A DNA stretch of 64,000 nucleotides from the NCBI RefSeq assembly GCF_002979975.1, contig NZ_PCQD01000002.1, positions 310,001-374,000 on the forward strand, in the 5' to 3' direction. Within the stretch, counting starts at the first letter, position 1. Each line of letters starts with the position of its first letter. The notes beneath the pieces are model-generated. The model ran no database searches. It saw only the letters and a list, made by a program, of their open reading frames with translations, and was not told the DNA's origin. Both the position numbers and the translations under genes were made by a program. The stretch is from Pseudomonas sp. MYb185. GTDB lineage: Bacteria > Pseudomonadota > Gammaproteobacteria > Pseudomonadales > Pseudomonadaceae. Positions 25,314-33,105 of this stretch are shown one piece after another.

Positions 25314-26423
25314 ATGACAACAAATACCTCTCATCCCGCCCTGGTCAGCGGCCAGGCCTGGTCGGACTTCTGCGATAACCTCAAGCGCTGCGGCGAGCAG
25401 ATCCTCCGTCCGGAAACCCCGACCGACGCCGCCACCCGCGCCGAAGGCTTCCGCTACCTGACCCGCCTGCTGCGTATCGGCCTGGAAATGCATGTCGAGT
25501 TTGCCGACCCGGCATTTCCCGGATTCTTCAAGACCTCCCATGAAACCGCGAAGATCGGCGCGGACAACCCCGACAACCTGTATGAGTACGCACGCCTGGA
25601 CGGCAACCTGGAATACCGTATCAAGGGCAACCGTGGTTCGGTCTACTACCTCAGCTTCGGCACCCAGAAAGGCGGCTATGAAACCGACGGCAAGATGATC
25701 CAGACCGGTTTCATCGATGCCAGCACCCTGGAGACCGATCAGGACGGCAACTTCGAGATCGTCATCAGTCGCCACCCGCAACCGGGCAACTGGCTGAAGG
25801 TGGAACCGGCCAGCAACTCGGTACTGGTGCGCCAGACCTTCCTCGATCGCGACACGGAAGTACCGGCGCAGTTGTCCATCGAACGTATCGGCGCCGATGC
25901 CAAGCCCGGTCCACTGGACCCCGCCACTTTCGAACAGTCTCTGCAGCGTGTCGGCAGCTTCGTGGAAAACACCGCCCGGCTGTTCGCCGACTGGACGCAG
26001 AGCTACCTGGCGCACAGTAATCAGTTGCCTCCGGCCGACCAGGCCCTGTGCCAGTCGGTGGGTGGTGACCCGAATATCTACTACTACCACTCGCACTGGG
26101 CGCTGGCCGAAGACGAAGCGCTGGTGATCCATGTACAGAAGGTACCCGAATGCGATTTCTGGAACCTGCAGATCAACAACTACTGGATGGAGTCGCTGGA
26201 TTACCGCTACCACCGGATCTGCTTCAACAAGCACCAGGCCGAATATGACCAGGATGGCGGAGTCACCCTGGTGCTCAGCGAGCGCGACCCGGGGGTGGCC
26301 AACTGGCTGCAGACCGCCGGTATTCGCCAGGGCACGCTGTGCCTGCGCTGGGTCGGCGCCAGTCAGCAGTGCCACCCCACCACCCAGGTGGTCAAGATCG
26401 ACCAATTGCAGGAGGCAGTATGA
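25314..26423 (+). CDS. DUF1214 domain-containing protein
   Basis: This 369-residue protein without a signal peptide matches the DUF1214 type: a beta-rich C-terminal half with the Trp/Tyr-rich stretch IYYYHSHWALAEDEALV and FWNLQINNYWMESLDY, as in proteins often annotated beside steroid and terpene genes. No catalytic residues are established for the family. The ATG at 25314 follows GGAG; the frame is open to 25272. Its stop overlaps the sulfotransferase ATG (ATGA), so the two are coupled. It is the first gene of a seven-gene unit ending at a terminator at 30.6 kb. Confidence 0.78.
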   Translation: MTTNTSHPALVSGQAWSDFCDNLKRCGEQILRPETPTDAATRAEGFRYLTRLLRIGLEMHVEFADPAFPGFFKTSHETAKIGADNPDNLYEYARLDGNLEYRIKGNRGSVYYLSFGTQKGGYETDGKMIQTGFIDASTLETDQDGNFEIVISRHPQPGNWLKVEPASNSVLVRQTFLDRDTEVPAQLSIERIGADAKPGPLDPATFEQSLQRVGSFVENTARLFADWTQSYLAHSNQLPPADQALCQSVGGDPNIYYYHSHWALAEDEALVIHVQKVPECDFWNLQINNYWMESLDYRYHRICFNKHQAEYDQDGGVTLVLSERDPGVANWLQTAGIRQGTLCLRWVGASQQCHPTTQVVKIDQLQEAV

Positions 26424-27613
26424 ACATGACCACGCAAACCACACGCCAGGCGCTGGATATCGACCAGTTGCTCAGTGAGGCCAGCCAGCGGGCCAACGGA
26501 CTCAGTCACTTCGGCGATGACAATTATCGACAGGCCCTGGAGGTGCTGGTCGACGCACTGGATCGCGAAGCCAAGCTGTCGGATACCGGCCGCTACCTGA
26601 TGCGCGAGCGGCTGGTCGGCCAACTGTTCAACCGGCTGGTGATGGAGGACTACCTGCGCAGGTTCCCGGAAATCACCCGGATAACCATCGATGATCCGCT
26701 GGTCATCGTCGGTCTGCCGCGCACCGGTACTACCATGCTGCAGCGCACCTTGGCAGTGGACCCACGCTTCCACTCCGCCGCCTGGTGGGAAACCCGCTAC
26801 CCGGCACCGCTGGAAGGTGAAACCCTGGCCGCGCCCGAGCAACGCATCAGCCGGGCCAAGGCCGAGGTGCAACAGACCATCGAGGCCATCCCGCAGATCC
26901 TCTCGATTCATCCGTTCGATGCCCTGCTCTGCGATGAGGAATTCATGCTCATGGAGCATTCGTTCCTGTGTGCGATGGACGCCTACGCCGACGTACCCAG
27001 CTATACCCGGTGGCTCGACCAGCAGGACCAGCGCCCCGTCTACACCCAGCTGAAGAAGATGCTGCAGTTCCTGCAGTGGCAGAAGCAGCAACGCGGAGAA
27101 ACCGGCGGCCAGCGCTGGCTGCTCAAGGCACCCCAGCACCTGCATACCATCGACCTGCTGCTGGAGGTGTTTCCCCGGGCACAGGTGATCCTGACCCACC
27201 GCGAACCGGCGCAGACCATTCCCTCGATGGCCAGCATGGCACACACCCTGTGGCAGATGTACAGCGATCAGCCCGATCCCAGATCCGCCGGCATCCAGTG
27301 GAACCGTCGCATGGCCCGGGGTATTCGCCACACCATGCAGGTGCGCGACCAGCATCCCCTCGACCGTTTCCTGGACATCCAGTTCGCCGACACCGTGGCC
27401 AGGCCGATGGAGGTGCTGGAGCGCGTGTACAGCTTCGCCGGCATGCCCTTCACCGACAAGGCGCGCGCCGATGCCGAACAATGGCTGGCGAAGAATGGCC
27501 GGGAAAAACGTGCCAGCCACGACTACAGCCTGGAGCGCTTCGGTTTGAACGAAGCCCAGATGACCCGCGACTACATGGAATATCGCGCCCGCCATCTGAG
27601 CGCCAATCACTGA
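26420..27613 (+). CDS. PAPS-dependent sulfotransferase family protein
   Basis: This 397-residue cytoplasmic protein has the 5'-phosphosulfate loop GLPRTGTT (98-105), a helix following it and the later LTHREPAQTIPS segment corresponding to the 3'-phosphate-binding region (Arg and Ser). It belongs to the Sulfotransfer_3 type. Sulfotransferases move sulfate from PAPS to a hydroxyl or amine, giving PAP. Immediately upstream genes supply PAPS (cysD, cysNC) and remove PAP (cysQ). The start at 26420 follows AGGAGG and overlaps the DUF1214 stop. The acceptor is unknown; a steroid hydroxyl is an attractive guess given the flanking island. Confidence 0.83.
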   Translation: MNMTTQTTRQALDIDQLLSEASQRANGLSHFGDDNYRQALEVLVDALDREAKLSDTGRYLMRERLVGQLFNRLVMEDYLRRFPEITRITIDDPLVIVGLPRTGTTMLQRTLAVDPRFHSAAWWETRYPAPLEGETLAAPEQRISRAKAEVQQTIEAIPQILSIHPFDALLCDEEFMLMEHSFLCAMDAYADVPSYTRWLDQQDQRPVYTQLKKMLQFLQWQKQQRGETGGQRWLLKAPQHLHTIDLLLEVFPRAQVILTHREPAQTIPSMASMAHTLWQMYSDQPDPRSAGIQWNRRMARGIRHTMQVRDQHPLDRFLDIQFADTVARPMEVLERVYSFAGMPFTDKARADAEQWLAKNGREKRASHDYSLERFGLNEAQMTRDYMEYRARHLSANH

Positions 27614-27631
27614 ACGCAGGCAGGAGGAATC

Positions 27632-28348
27632 ATGGAAAAACTCATGTTGAGTTTGTGGAAACCGTCACAACACAACGTCGAGCAGTGGCGCCAAGCCCTG
27701 CTCGGCCTGCGCGACGACCTGGCTACCGTCGGGGCACGGAACATCCGCGTCATGGTGGTCGATGAGGCGGTAGCCGCCGCGTCCGCCCAGCGCATCACCA
27801 ATAGCGCCACCCCCTTGGATGGGATGCTCTCGCTGTGGCTGGACAGTGCCTCACAATTACCTTCCATCAAGGATCTCCTGGCACCCTTGACCAGCCGCCT
27901 GGAGGCGTATCTGGTGCTGGAGTCCGAGCCCTACCCCGAGCAGCGCCAACAGCGTGCAGCCGAATACCAGGTGCCGGTTGGCCAACGCACCCCCGGCATG
28001 AATCAGGTGGTGCTGCTGCACAAGCCACATCGGATGAACTACGAACAGTGGTACGACGTTTGGCGCAACGAGCACGGGCCCAAGGCCTATCCACTGCAGT
28101 CGATCTTCGGCTACCGACAGAACACCGTCGTCCGCGCGCTTACCTACGGTGCGCCAGTGCTGCACGCCATCGTCGAAGAGAACTTCCCGCCCGAGGCCAT
28201 CGGCAATCCGGAGGGATTCTTCGCCGCCCTTGGCGACCCAGACAAGTGCGCGCAGCGCCAACAGGCCATGTACGAATCGACCAGCAAGTTCATCGACTTC
28301 GAGAAGATCGACTGCATTCTCACCAGTGAATACCGGCTCAGTGTCTGA
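27632..28348 (+). CDS. EthD-like dimeric alpha-beta barrel protein
   Basis: This 238-residue protein appears to contain two ferredoxin-like halves. The C-terminal half (about 120-230) has the EthD pattern: VVLLHKP strand, YEQWYDVWRNEHGPKAYP helix, then FGYRQN. The N-terminal half begins with the similar LMLSLWKP and is more diverged. EthD-like proteins are accessory or catalytic barrels of unknown chemistry in several degradation operons. AGGAGG precedes the ATG; it lies 18 nt behind the sulfotransferase gene. Confidence 0.72.
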   Translation: MEKLMLSLWKPSQHNVEQWRQALLGLRDDLATVGARNIRVMVVDEAVAAASAQRITNSATPLDGMLSLWLDSASQLPSIKDLLAPLTSRLEAYLVLESEPYPEQRQQRAAEYQVPVGQRTPGMNQVVLLHKPHRMNYEQWYDVWRNEHGPKAYPLQSIFGYRQNTVVRALTYGAPVLHAIVEENFPPEAIGNPEGFFAALGDPDKCAQRQQAMYESTSKFIDFEKIDCILTSEYRLSV

Positions 28349-28369
28349 GCAGCCACAAGGAGGCTTCCC

Positions 28370-28825
28370 ATGTTGGATCTAGAAGCAATCGAGCTGATCA
28401 AGCAGCTCAAGGCGCGCTATTTCCGCGCCATCGACACCTGCAACCTGGACATGCTCAGGGCCATGTTGACCGAGGACGTCAAACTGGCTTTCAAGAGCCC
28501 CGCCTACCAGTTCCACCTCGAGGGCCTGGAGCCGGCGCTGGAGTTCTACCGGACTTCCTTCACCGCTACCCGCCTGGCCACGCATAACGGCCATACCCCG
28601 GAAATCGAGGTCGACGGCAACCAGGCTACAGCGCTGTGGTACCTGAGCTACATCTTCATCAACCTGGAAGAAAACACCCACATGCATGGCAGCGCGATCT
28701 ACCAGGATCGCTACGTCAAGCGCGACGGCCAGTGGCTGATCGCCGAGACCGGCTACCAGACGCTGCTGGAAACCGTCGAGCCGCTGCCTGAACAGCTGCA
28801 GATCACCTCCAAACCCATCAACTGA
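28370..28825 (+). CDS. SnoaL-like/NTF2-fold protein, paralogue 1
   Basis: This 151-residue protein of the SnoaL_4 type has the conserved start IKQLKARYFRAIDTCNLD, a THNGHTPEIEVDG core and the ending ITSKPIN. It is a clear paralogue of the protein encoded at 30172, equal in length and identical at many positions including both ends. The NTF2 fold includes steroid isomerases and dehydratases; a catalytic role in this operon is possible but unproven. AAGGAGG precedes the ATG. Confidence 0.78.
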   Translation: MLDLEAIELIKQLKARYFRAIDTCNLDMLRAMLTEDVKLAFKSPAYQFHLEGLEPALEFYRTSFTATRLATHNGHTPEIEVDGNQATALWYLSYIFINLEENTHMHGSAIYQDRYVKRDGQWLIAETGYQTLLETVEPLPEQLQITSKPIN

Positions 28826-28847
28826 CAACAACAAGAAGGATATCGAC

Positions 28848-29315
28848 ATGACCAAAGCCGCAAACCTTGTCACCTCGATCAAGGTCGAGATCGACGCCCC
28901 GGCCAGCGTGGTCTGGGAGGTACTGACCGATCTGGACAAATACGAGGAGTGGAACAGCTTCTGCTTCAGCATCCGCTGCGGCATGCGGATCAACGACCCG
29001 GTGGAGATGCTGGTACGCCCGCCGGGTACCGATACCGTGGTACCGGTCAATGAATACCTGGTCGCCTGCGAGCCGGAGCAACTGCTGTCCTGGGAGCAGC
29101 GACCAGTACCAGAAAACAAGGACGCCGCCCGCCGCGATCAGTATGTCGAAGCCATCGACAGCGAGCGCAGCACCTACTTCACCACCGATCAGTTCCTCGG
29201 CATCAATGCCGACACCATCATGGCGGAACACGGTGCCTGGGTGAAAGAGGCCTTCGACCAGGTAGCCCGCGATCTCAAGCAGCGCGCCGAGGCTCTCTAC
29301 GCCAGCCGCCGCTGA
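28848..29315 (+). CDS. SRPBCC (START/Bet v1-like) family protein
   Basis: This 155-residue protein has the polyketide-cyclase/SRPBCC opening pattern: a beta strand (SIKVEIDAPASVVWEVLTDLDKYEEWN), a central sheet and a long C-terminal helix (AWVKEAFDQVARDLKQRAEAL). The fold makes a deep hydrophobic pocket for lipids, steroids or polyketides, acting as a carrier or cyclase. It lies 22 nt after the first SnoaL-like gene and 31 nt before the SDR gene, with AGAAGGA before the ATG. Confidence 0.8.
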   Translation: MTKAANLVTSIKVEIDAPASVVWEVLTDLDKYEEWNSFCFSIRCGMRINDPVEMLVRPPGTDTVVPVNEYLVACEPEQLLSWEQRPVPENKDAARRDQYVEAIDSERSTYFTTDQFLGINADTIMAEHGAWVKEAFDQVARDLKQRAEALYASRR

Positions 29316-29346
29316 ACACGCCACACAACAACAAGAGAGGTGCTCC

Positions 29347-30138
29347 ATGCTATTGAAAGACAAGACCATCATCATCTCCGGGATCGGCCCGGGGATGGGC
29401 ATCAAGCTGGCGCTGCGCGCCGCCGAATATCAAGCCAAGGCCGTGGTGCTGGCAGCCCGCACGCCAGCCATGCTGGATCAGGCCGAAGCCGCCATCCGCG
29501 AAGCCGGCCATGGCTGCGGGATCCTCAAGCTGCCGACCGACATCACCCAACCCGAGCAGTGCGAGACACTGGCCGAGCAGACCGTCGAGCACTTCGGGCG
29601 CATCGACGCGCTGATCAATTCCGCCTATGCCCACGGAACCTGGGGCTCGTCCAGTAACTCGCAGATGGATGACTGGCGCAAAACCATGGAGGTCAACCTG
29701 TTCGGCAGCATGAACATGACCCAGGCGGTGGTGCCACAGATGAAACTGCAGAAGTCCGGCAGCATCGTCATGGTCAATACCATGGCCACTCGCCGACCGA
29801 ATCAACTGGAGTCCGGTTATGCGGTATCCAAGGGGGCATTGAAGACCGCTGTGCAATACCTGGCCGAGGACCTGGGGCCGTTCGGTATCCGCGTCAACAG
29901 CACCTTCAATGGCTGGATGTGGGGCACGCCGGTGATCCAGTATTTCAAAAGCGAAGCCGAGCGCCTGGGCGTCAGCGTTGAATCCCTGGTCGAGCAGATC
30001 GCCCAGCAGATCCCGCTGCGTCAGATTCCGGACGATGCCGACTGTGCCTCCGCCGCCCTGTACCTGGCCAGCGACTATGCCAAGGTGATCACCGGTGCTC
30101 AATTGGATGTCAATGGCGGGCATTACCTGCCCCATTGA
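29347..30138 (+). CDS. Short-chain dehydrogenase/reductase with variant motifs
   Basis: This 263-residue SDR has the glycine motif SGIGPGMG (residues 11-18), an NADP-type AARTPA loop and the catalytic Tyr-Lys in SGYAVSK. The usual NNAG is NSAY and the catalytic Ser position, 13 residues before the Tyr, is Thr (NTMAT). It is therefore a divergent but probably active SDR. It sits between the SRPBCC gene and the second SnoaL-like gene in the sulfotransferase unit; the substrate is unknown. Confidence 0.83.
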   Translation: MLLKDKTIIISGIGPGMGIKLALRAAEYQAKAVVLAARTPAMLDQAEAAIREAGHGCGILKLPTDITQPEQCETLAEQTVEHFGRIDALINSAYAHGTWGSSSNSQMDDWRKTMEVNLFGSMNMTQAVVPQMKLQKSGSIVMVNTMATRRPNQLESGYAVSKGALKTAVQYLAEDLGPFGIRVNSTFNGWMWGTPVIQYFKSEAERLGVSVESLVEQIAQQIPLRQIPDDADCASAALYLASDYAKVITGAQLDVNGGHYLPH

Positions 30139-30171
30139 TAGCCCGCTTCTTTCCCGATTAAAGGACAGACC

Positions 30172-30627
30172 ATGCAAGAGCTGTATGACATCGAGCAGAT
30201 CAAGCAACTCAAGGCCCGTTACTTTCGCGGCATCGATACTTGTAATCTGGAACTGCTGCGCGGCGTTCTGGCGCAGGATGCGCTGATCACTTTTGACAGC
30301 CCGACCTATCAGTTCGAGATCAATGGCATGAACGAAGCCATGGATTTCTATGCCAGCTCCTTCACCAACCGCCGCTTCGGTATGCACAACGGCCATACTC
30401 CCGAAATCAGCGTCAATGGCGATGAAGCCGCTGGCCTGTGGTACCTCAACGATCTGTTCATCAACCTGGATGAGGGCACCATCCTGCACGGCAGTGCCAT
30501 CTACGAAGACCGCTATATCAAGGTCGACGGCCAGTGGCGGATCCTGCGTACCGGCTACAAGCGCTTGCTGGAAATGATCCAGCCGCTGGATAGCCAGTGC
30601 AATATCACCTCAAAGCCGATCAACTGA
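30172..30627 (+). CDS. SnoaL-like/NTF2-fold protein, paralogue 2
   Basis: This 151-residue protein shares with the protein at 28370 the segments IKQLKARYFR, IDTCNL, HNGHTPEI, HGSAIY and ITSKPIN, so the two arose by duplication of a single gene around the SRPBCC-SDR pair. Differences cluster in the middle (FTNRRFGM against FTATRLAT), which may reflect different ligands or a heterodimer. It is the last gene of the unit and is followed by a strong terminator. Confidence 0.78.
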   Translation: MQELYDIEQIKQLKARYFRGIDTCNLELLRGVLAQDALITFDSPTYQFEINGMNEAMDFYASSFTNRRFGMHNGHTPEISVNGDEAAGLWYLNDLFINLDEGTILHGSAIYEDRYIKVDGQWRILRTGYKRLLEMIQPLDSQCNITSKPIN

Positions 30628-30642
30628 CCCCTGCCATATCTG

Positions 30643-30671
30643 AACGGCCCGCTATGCGGGCCGTTTTTTTT
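30643..30671 (+). terminator. Rho-independent terminator of the sulfotransferase unit
   Basis: A GC stem (ACGGCCCGC/GCGGGCCGT) with a TAT loop is followed by eight T residues. The T-run overlaps the stop codon of the convergent MFS gene, so the two transcription units end tail to tail with no spacer. Confidence 0.92.
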
Positions 30672-32247
30672 AGCGCGAGACAGCCGTTCCGACGCCGGAT
30701 ACCGCCTGCACATCCGCCCTGCGCCCAAGAAACGGCGTCAACGCCAGGGCCAGCACCAACAGCCCGGTGAGCAGATAGCCGACACTGCTGATCGCCCCGC
30801 CCAGCGAGGCAACGGTAATACTCTCCAGTACCTGTTCGACCCCGGCACCGGACTCCAGTAATGCCGCTGTCAGCTCGGTGCTCATTTCGGTGCCCCGCAC
30901 CGTGGCTGCCCTTAGTAACTCAGCGGCGTGGACCTCGCCCAGCTCCAGTTCGGCGGCGGTCTGCTCGGCGACCCGTCGGGTATGGAAACTCGAGGACAGA
31001 CCAAAGATCGCCAGCGCCAGCGATGACCCGGTCGGCAAACCGAGATCCCGCAGCATGCTGAACAGGCCGGAACCTGCACCGGACTTATGCTGCGGCACTG
31101 CACCCAGCGCCAGTTTCATCAGCGCCGGGCTGTTGGCACCCAGCATCAAGCCGATAAACCCCACCAGCAGCAACACCGATACCAACGGCACCGAGGTATC
31201 CATCTGCGAAAAAAGGATCAGTGCAGCCAGGCTGCCGAACAGGGACAGCGTCGAGACCCGGCGTGGCTCGACACGGTCGATCAGTTTGCCTGCGATCGGC
31301 GAGGCCAGCATGGTACTGCCATACAGTGCCAGGGTGACCATGCCGAACTGCGCGGCACTGCCACCAGGCCGGGTATTGATGAAGAATGCCAGCGAATAGA
31401 CCACGCCGCTGCTGAGGAGCATCTGTATCCAGTAGATGGCACTGGGGATGGCAAAGCGCCGATCCTTGAGCAGTGACACATCCAGTATCGGCGCAGCCTG
31501 GCGACCGCTGTGTCGCCATAGCCACAGTAGGCTGACAACACCCACCACGACGACAGTCCAGGTAACCCAGGAGTCCCGGCCAAAATTGGCCGCCCAGGTG
31601 GGCAGTGACAGCAGCGCAGTGATGGTCGATAGCAGCAGCAGTGCGCCAAACCAGTCAAAACGCCCCTCCGCCACAGCCCCACGGCTCTCCGGCACCCAGA
31701 CCAGCAGCGGAATCAACCCCAGCAAAGCCAGCACGCCGCTGATCAGGTAGACACTCTGCCAACCGAAAGCGTCGATCATCAGCCCACCCAGCAGGCCACC
31801 GCTGGCTGCACCAAAGGTCATGACGAACATCATGACACCCAGCGCCATACCACGCTTGTCCTCGGCGAACAGTCGGTTCACGTAACTGAACACCGCCGGG
31901 AAGATACAGGCCACGCCCAACCCCTGAAGGAACCGCGCCAGCAGAAAAAACCAGAAGCTGGGAGCCCAGGCGGCCATGAACTCGGCTACACCGAACACCA
32001 CCAGCCCCAGGCTGATCATGCGCCGGCGCCCATACTGGTCGCCGAGCCGCCCCATCATCGGCGCGCAGACCGCCACGGCGATGAAGTAGAAAATCAGGAT
32101 CAGCGCGGCCAGATTGATCGGGATGGCGAAGTGCGCAGCGACGCTGGGCAGCACCGGTGCCTGGAAGGCAGCGGCTTCGATGGTGACAAAGGTGGCGAAC
32201 AGCAGGGCGATGAAACTGACCCAGGGATTGGCGATGTCTTTATTCAT
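30670..32247 (-). CDS. MFS transporter of the 14-TM DHA2 (EmrB/QacA) type
   Basis: This 525-residue membrane protein has about 14 hydrophobic segments, the loop motif GRLGDQYGRRRMI (residues 65-77) and the motif-C-like GGLLGGLMID in TM5. DHA2 members are proton-driven exporters of amphipathic compounds. It ends a unit with SDR, acyl-CoA ligase and two acyl-CoA dehydrogenase genes. It may export toxic or excess steroid intermediates, or take part in import; the sequence does not decide. GAGGG precedes the ATG. Confidence 0.87.
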   Translation of the reverse strand: MNKDIANPWVSFIALLFATFVTIEAAAFQAPVLPSVAAHFAIPINLAALILIFYFIAVAVCAPMMGRLGDQYGRRRMISLGLVVFGVAEFMAAWAPSFWFFLLARFLQGLGVACIFPAVFSYVNRLFAEDKRGMALGVMMFVMTFGAASGGLLGGLMIDAFGWQSVYLISGVLALLGLIPLLVWVPESRGAVAEGRFDWFGALLLLSTITALLSLPTWAANFGRDSWVTWTVVVVGVVSLLWLWRHSGRQAAPILDVSLLKDRRFAIPSAIYWIQMLLSSGVVYSLAFFINTRPGGSAAQFGMVTLALYGSTMLASPIAGKLIDRVEPRRVSTLSLFGSLAALILFSQMDTSVPLVSVLLLVGFIGLMLGANSPALMKLALGAVPQHKSGAGSGLFSMLRDLGLPTGSSLALAIFGLSSSFHTRRVAEQTAAELELGEVHAAELLRAATVRGTEMSTELTAALLESGAGVEQVLESITVASLGGAISSVGYLLTGLLVLALALTPFLGRRADVQAVSGVGTAVSR

Positions 32248-32291
32248 CGGACCCTCGATTGCGTGATGTCAGGATGGAAAAACGGCTGGGA

Positions 32292-33083
32292 TCAGGATTT
32301 CAGCTGCGGCGCCCAGTGCACGCCGTTGATATGTGCGCCGCCATCGACGAAGAAGGTATTGCCGGTCACGTACCGGCAGTCATCGCTGCCGAGAAACACC
32401 GCCACCGGACCGATGTCATGCAGCGGATCACCGATGCGCCCCATGGGGTTGGCCTGCTCCATGGCCCTGGCATTTTCCGGACTGGCGGCGGCGAAGCGCC
32501 GATAGGCTTCGCTGGCGGCACCGGGGCAGATGATATTGCAGCACACCTGATCCGCCGCCCATTCCCGCGCTGCGGTACGGGTCAGGCTGCGCAGCGCTTC
32601 CTTGGCGGCGTTGTAGTCGGCACTGTACATGTGCGCATTGACCCCGTTCAGTGAGCACAGGTTGACCACCCGCCCCGCCCCCAACCGGCGAAATTCCGGC
32701 AATGCCGCCTGCATGGCCCAGAACGCCGCCATCACCGCCATGTCGAAGGCACCGCGCAGTTGCTCGTCCGTTTGCTGCTCCAGGCGCGCCAGCCCGGCGC
32801 CCTTCCAGGCATTGTTGACCAGGATGTCCAGCCGTCCGAAGTGCTCGACGGCAGCGGCCACCATGGCCTGGACTTGCTCCTTGCAGGTCACGTCCGCCTG
32901 GTAACCAAGCACCCGCCCCGGCTGCAACGCCTCCAGCTCGGTCATCGCCTGTTCGATGGCGTCGTTATTGATATCACTCAGCAGCACGCAGGCGCCGGCG
33001 TTGATGTAAGCCTCGACGATGCCACGGCCGATGCCCTGGGCTCCACCGGTGACGATGGCGACCTTTCCATGCAGGTTGCTCAT
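32292..33083 (-). CDS. Short-chain dehydrogenase/reductase
   Basis: This 263-residue classical SDR has TGGAQGIG (residues 12-19), an NAD-type acidic LSDINND loop, NNAW near 91 and the catalytic CSLNG...ADYNAAK. A C-terminal tail (HINGVHWAPQLKS) is longer than usual. It lies between the acyl-CoA ligase and MFS genes. A hydroxyacyl-CoA or hydroxysteroid dehydrogenase role fits the beta-oxidation genes upstream. Confidence 0.85.
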   Translation of the reverse strand: MSNLHGKVAIVTGGAQGIGRGIVEAYINAGACVLLSDINNDAIEQAMTELEALQPGRVLGYQADVTCKEQVQAMVAAAVEHFGRLDILVNNAWKGAGLARLEQQTDEQLRGAFDMAVMAAFWAMQAALPEFRRLGAGRVVNLCSLNGVNAHMYSADYNAAKEALRSLTRTAAREWAADQVCCNIICPGAASEAYRRFAAASPENARAMEQANPMGRIGDPLHDIGPVAVFLGSDDCRYVTGNTFFVDGGAHINGVHWAPQLKS

Positions 33084-33105
33084 AGTGATCTCACCCTTAA
33101 GATGT

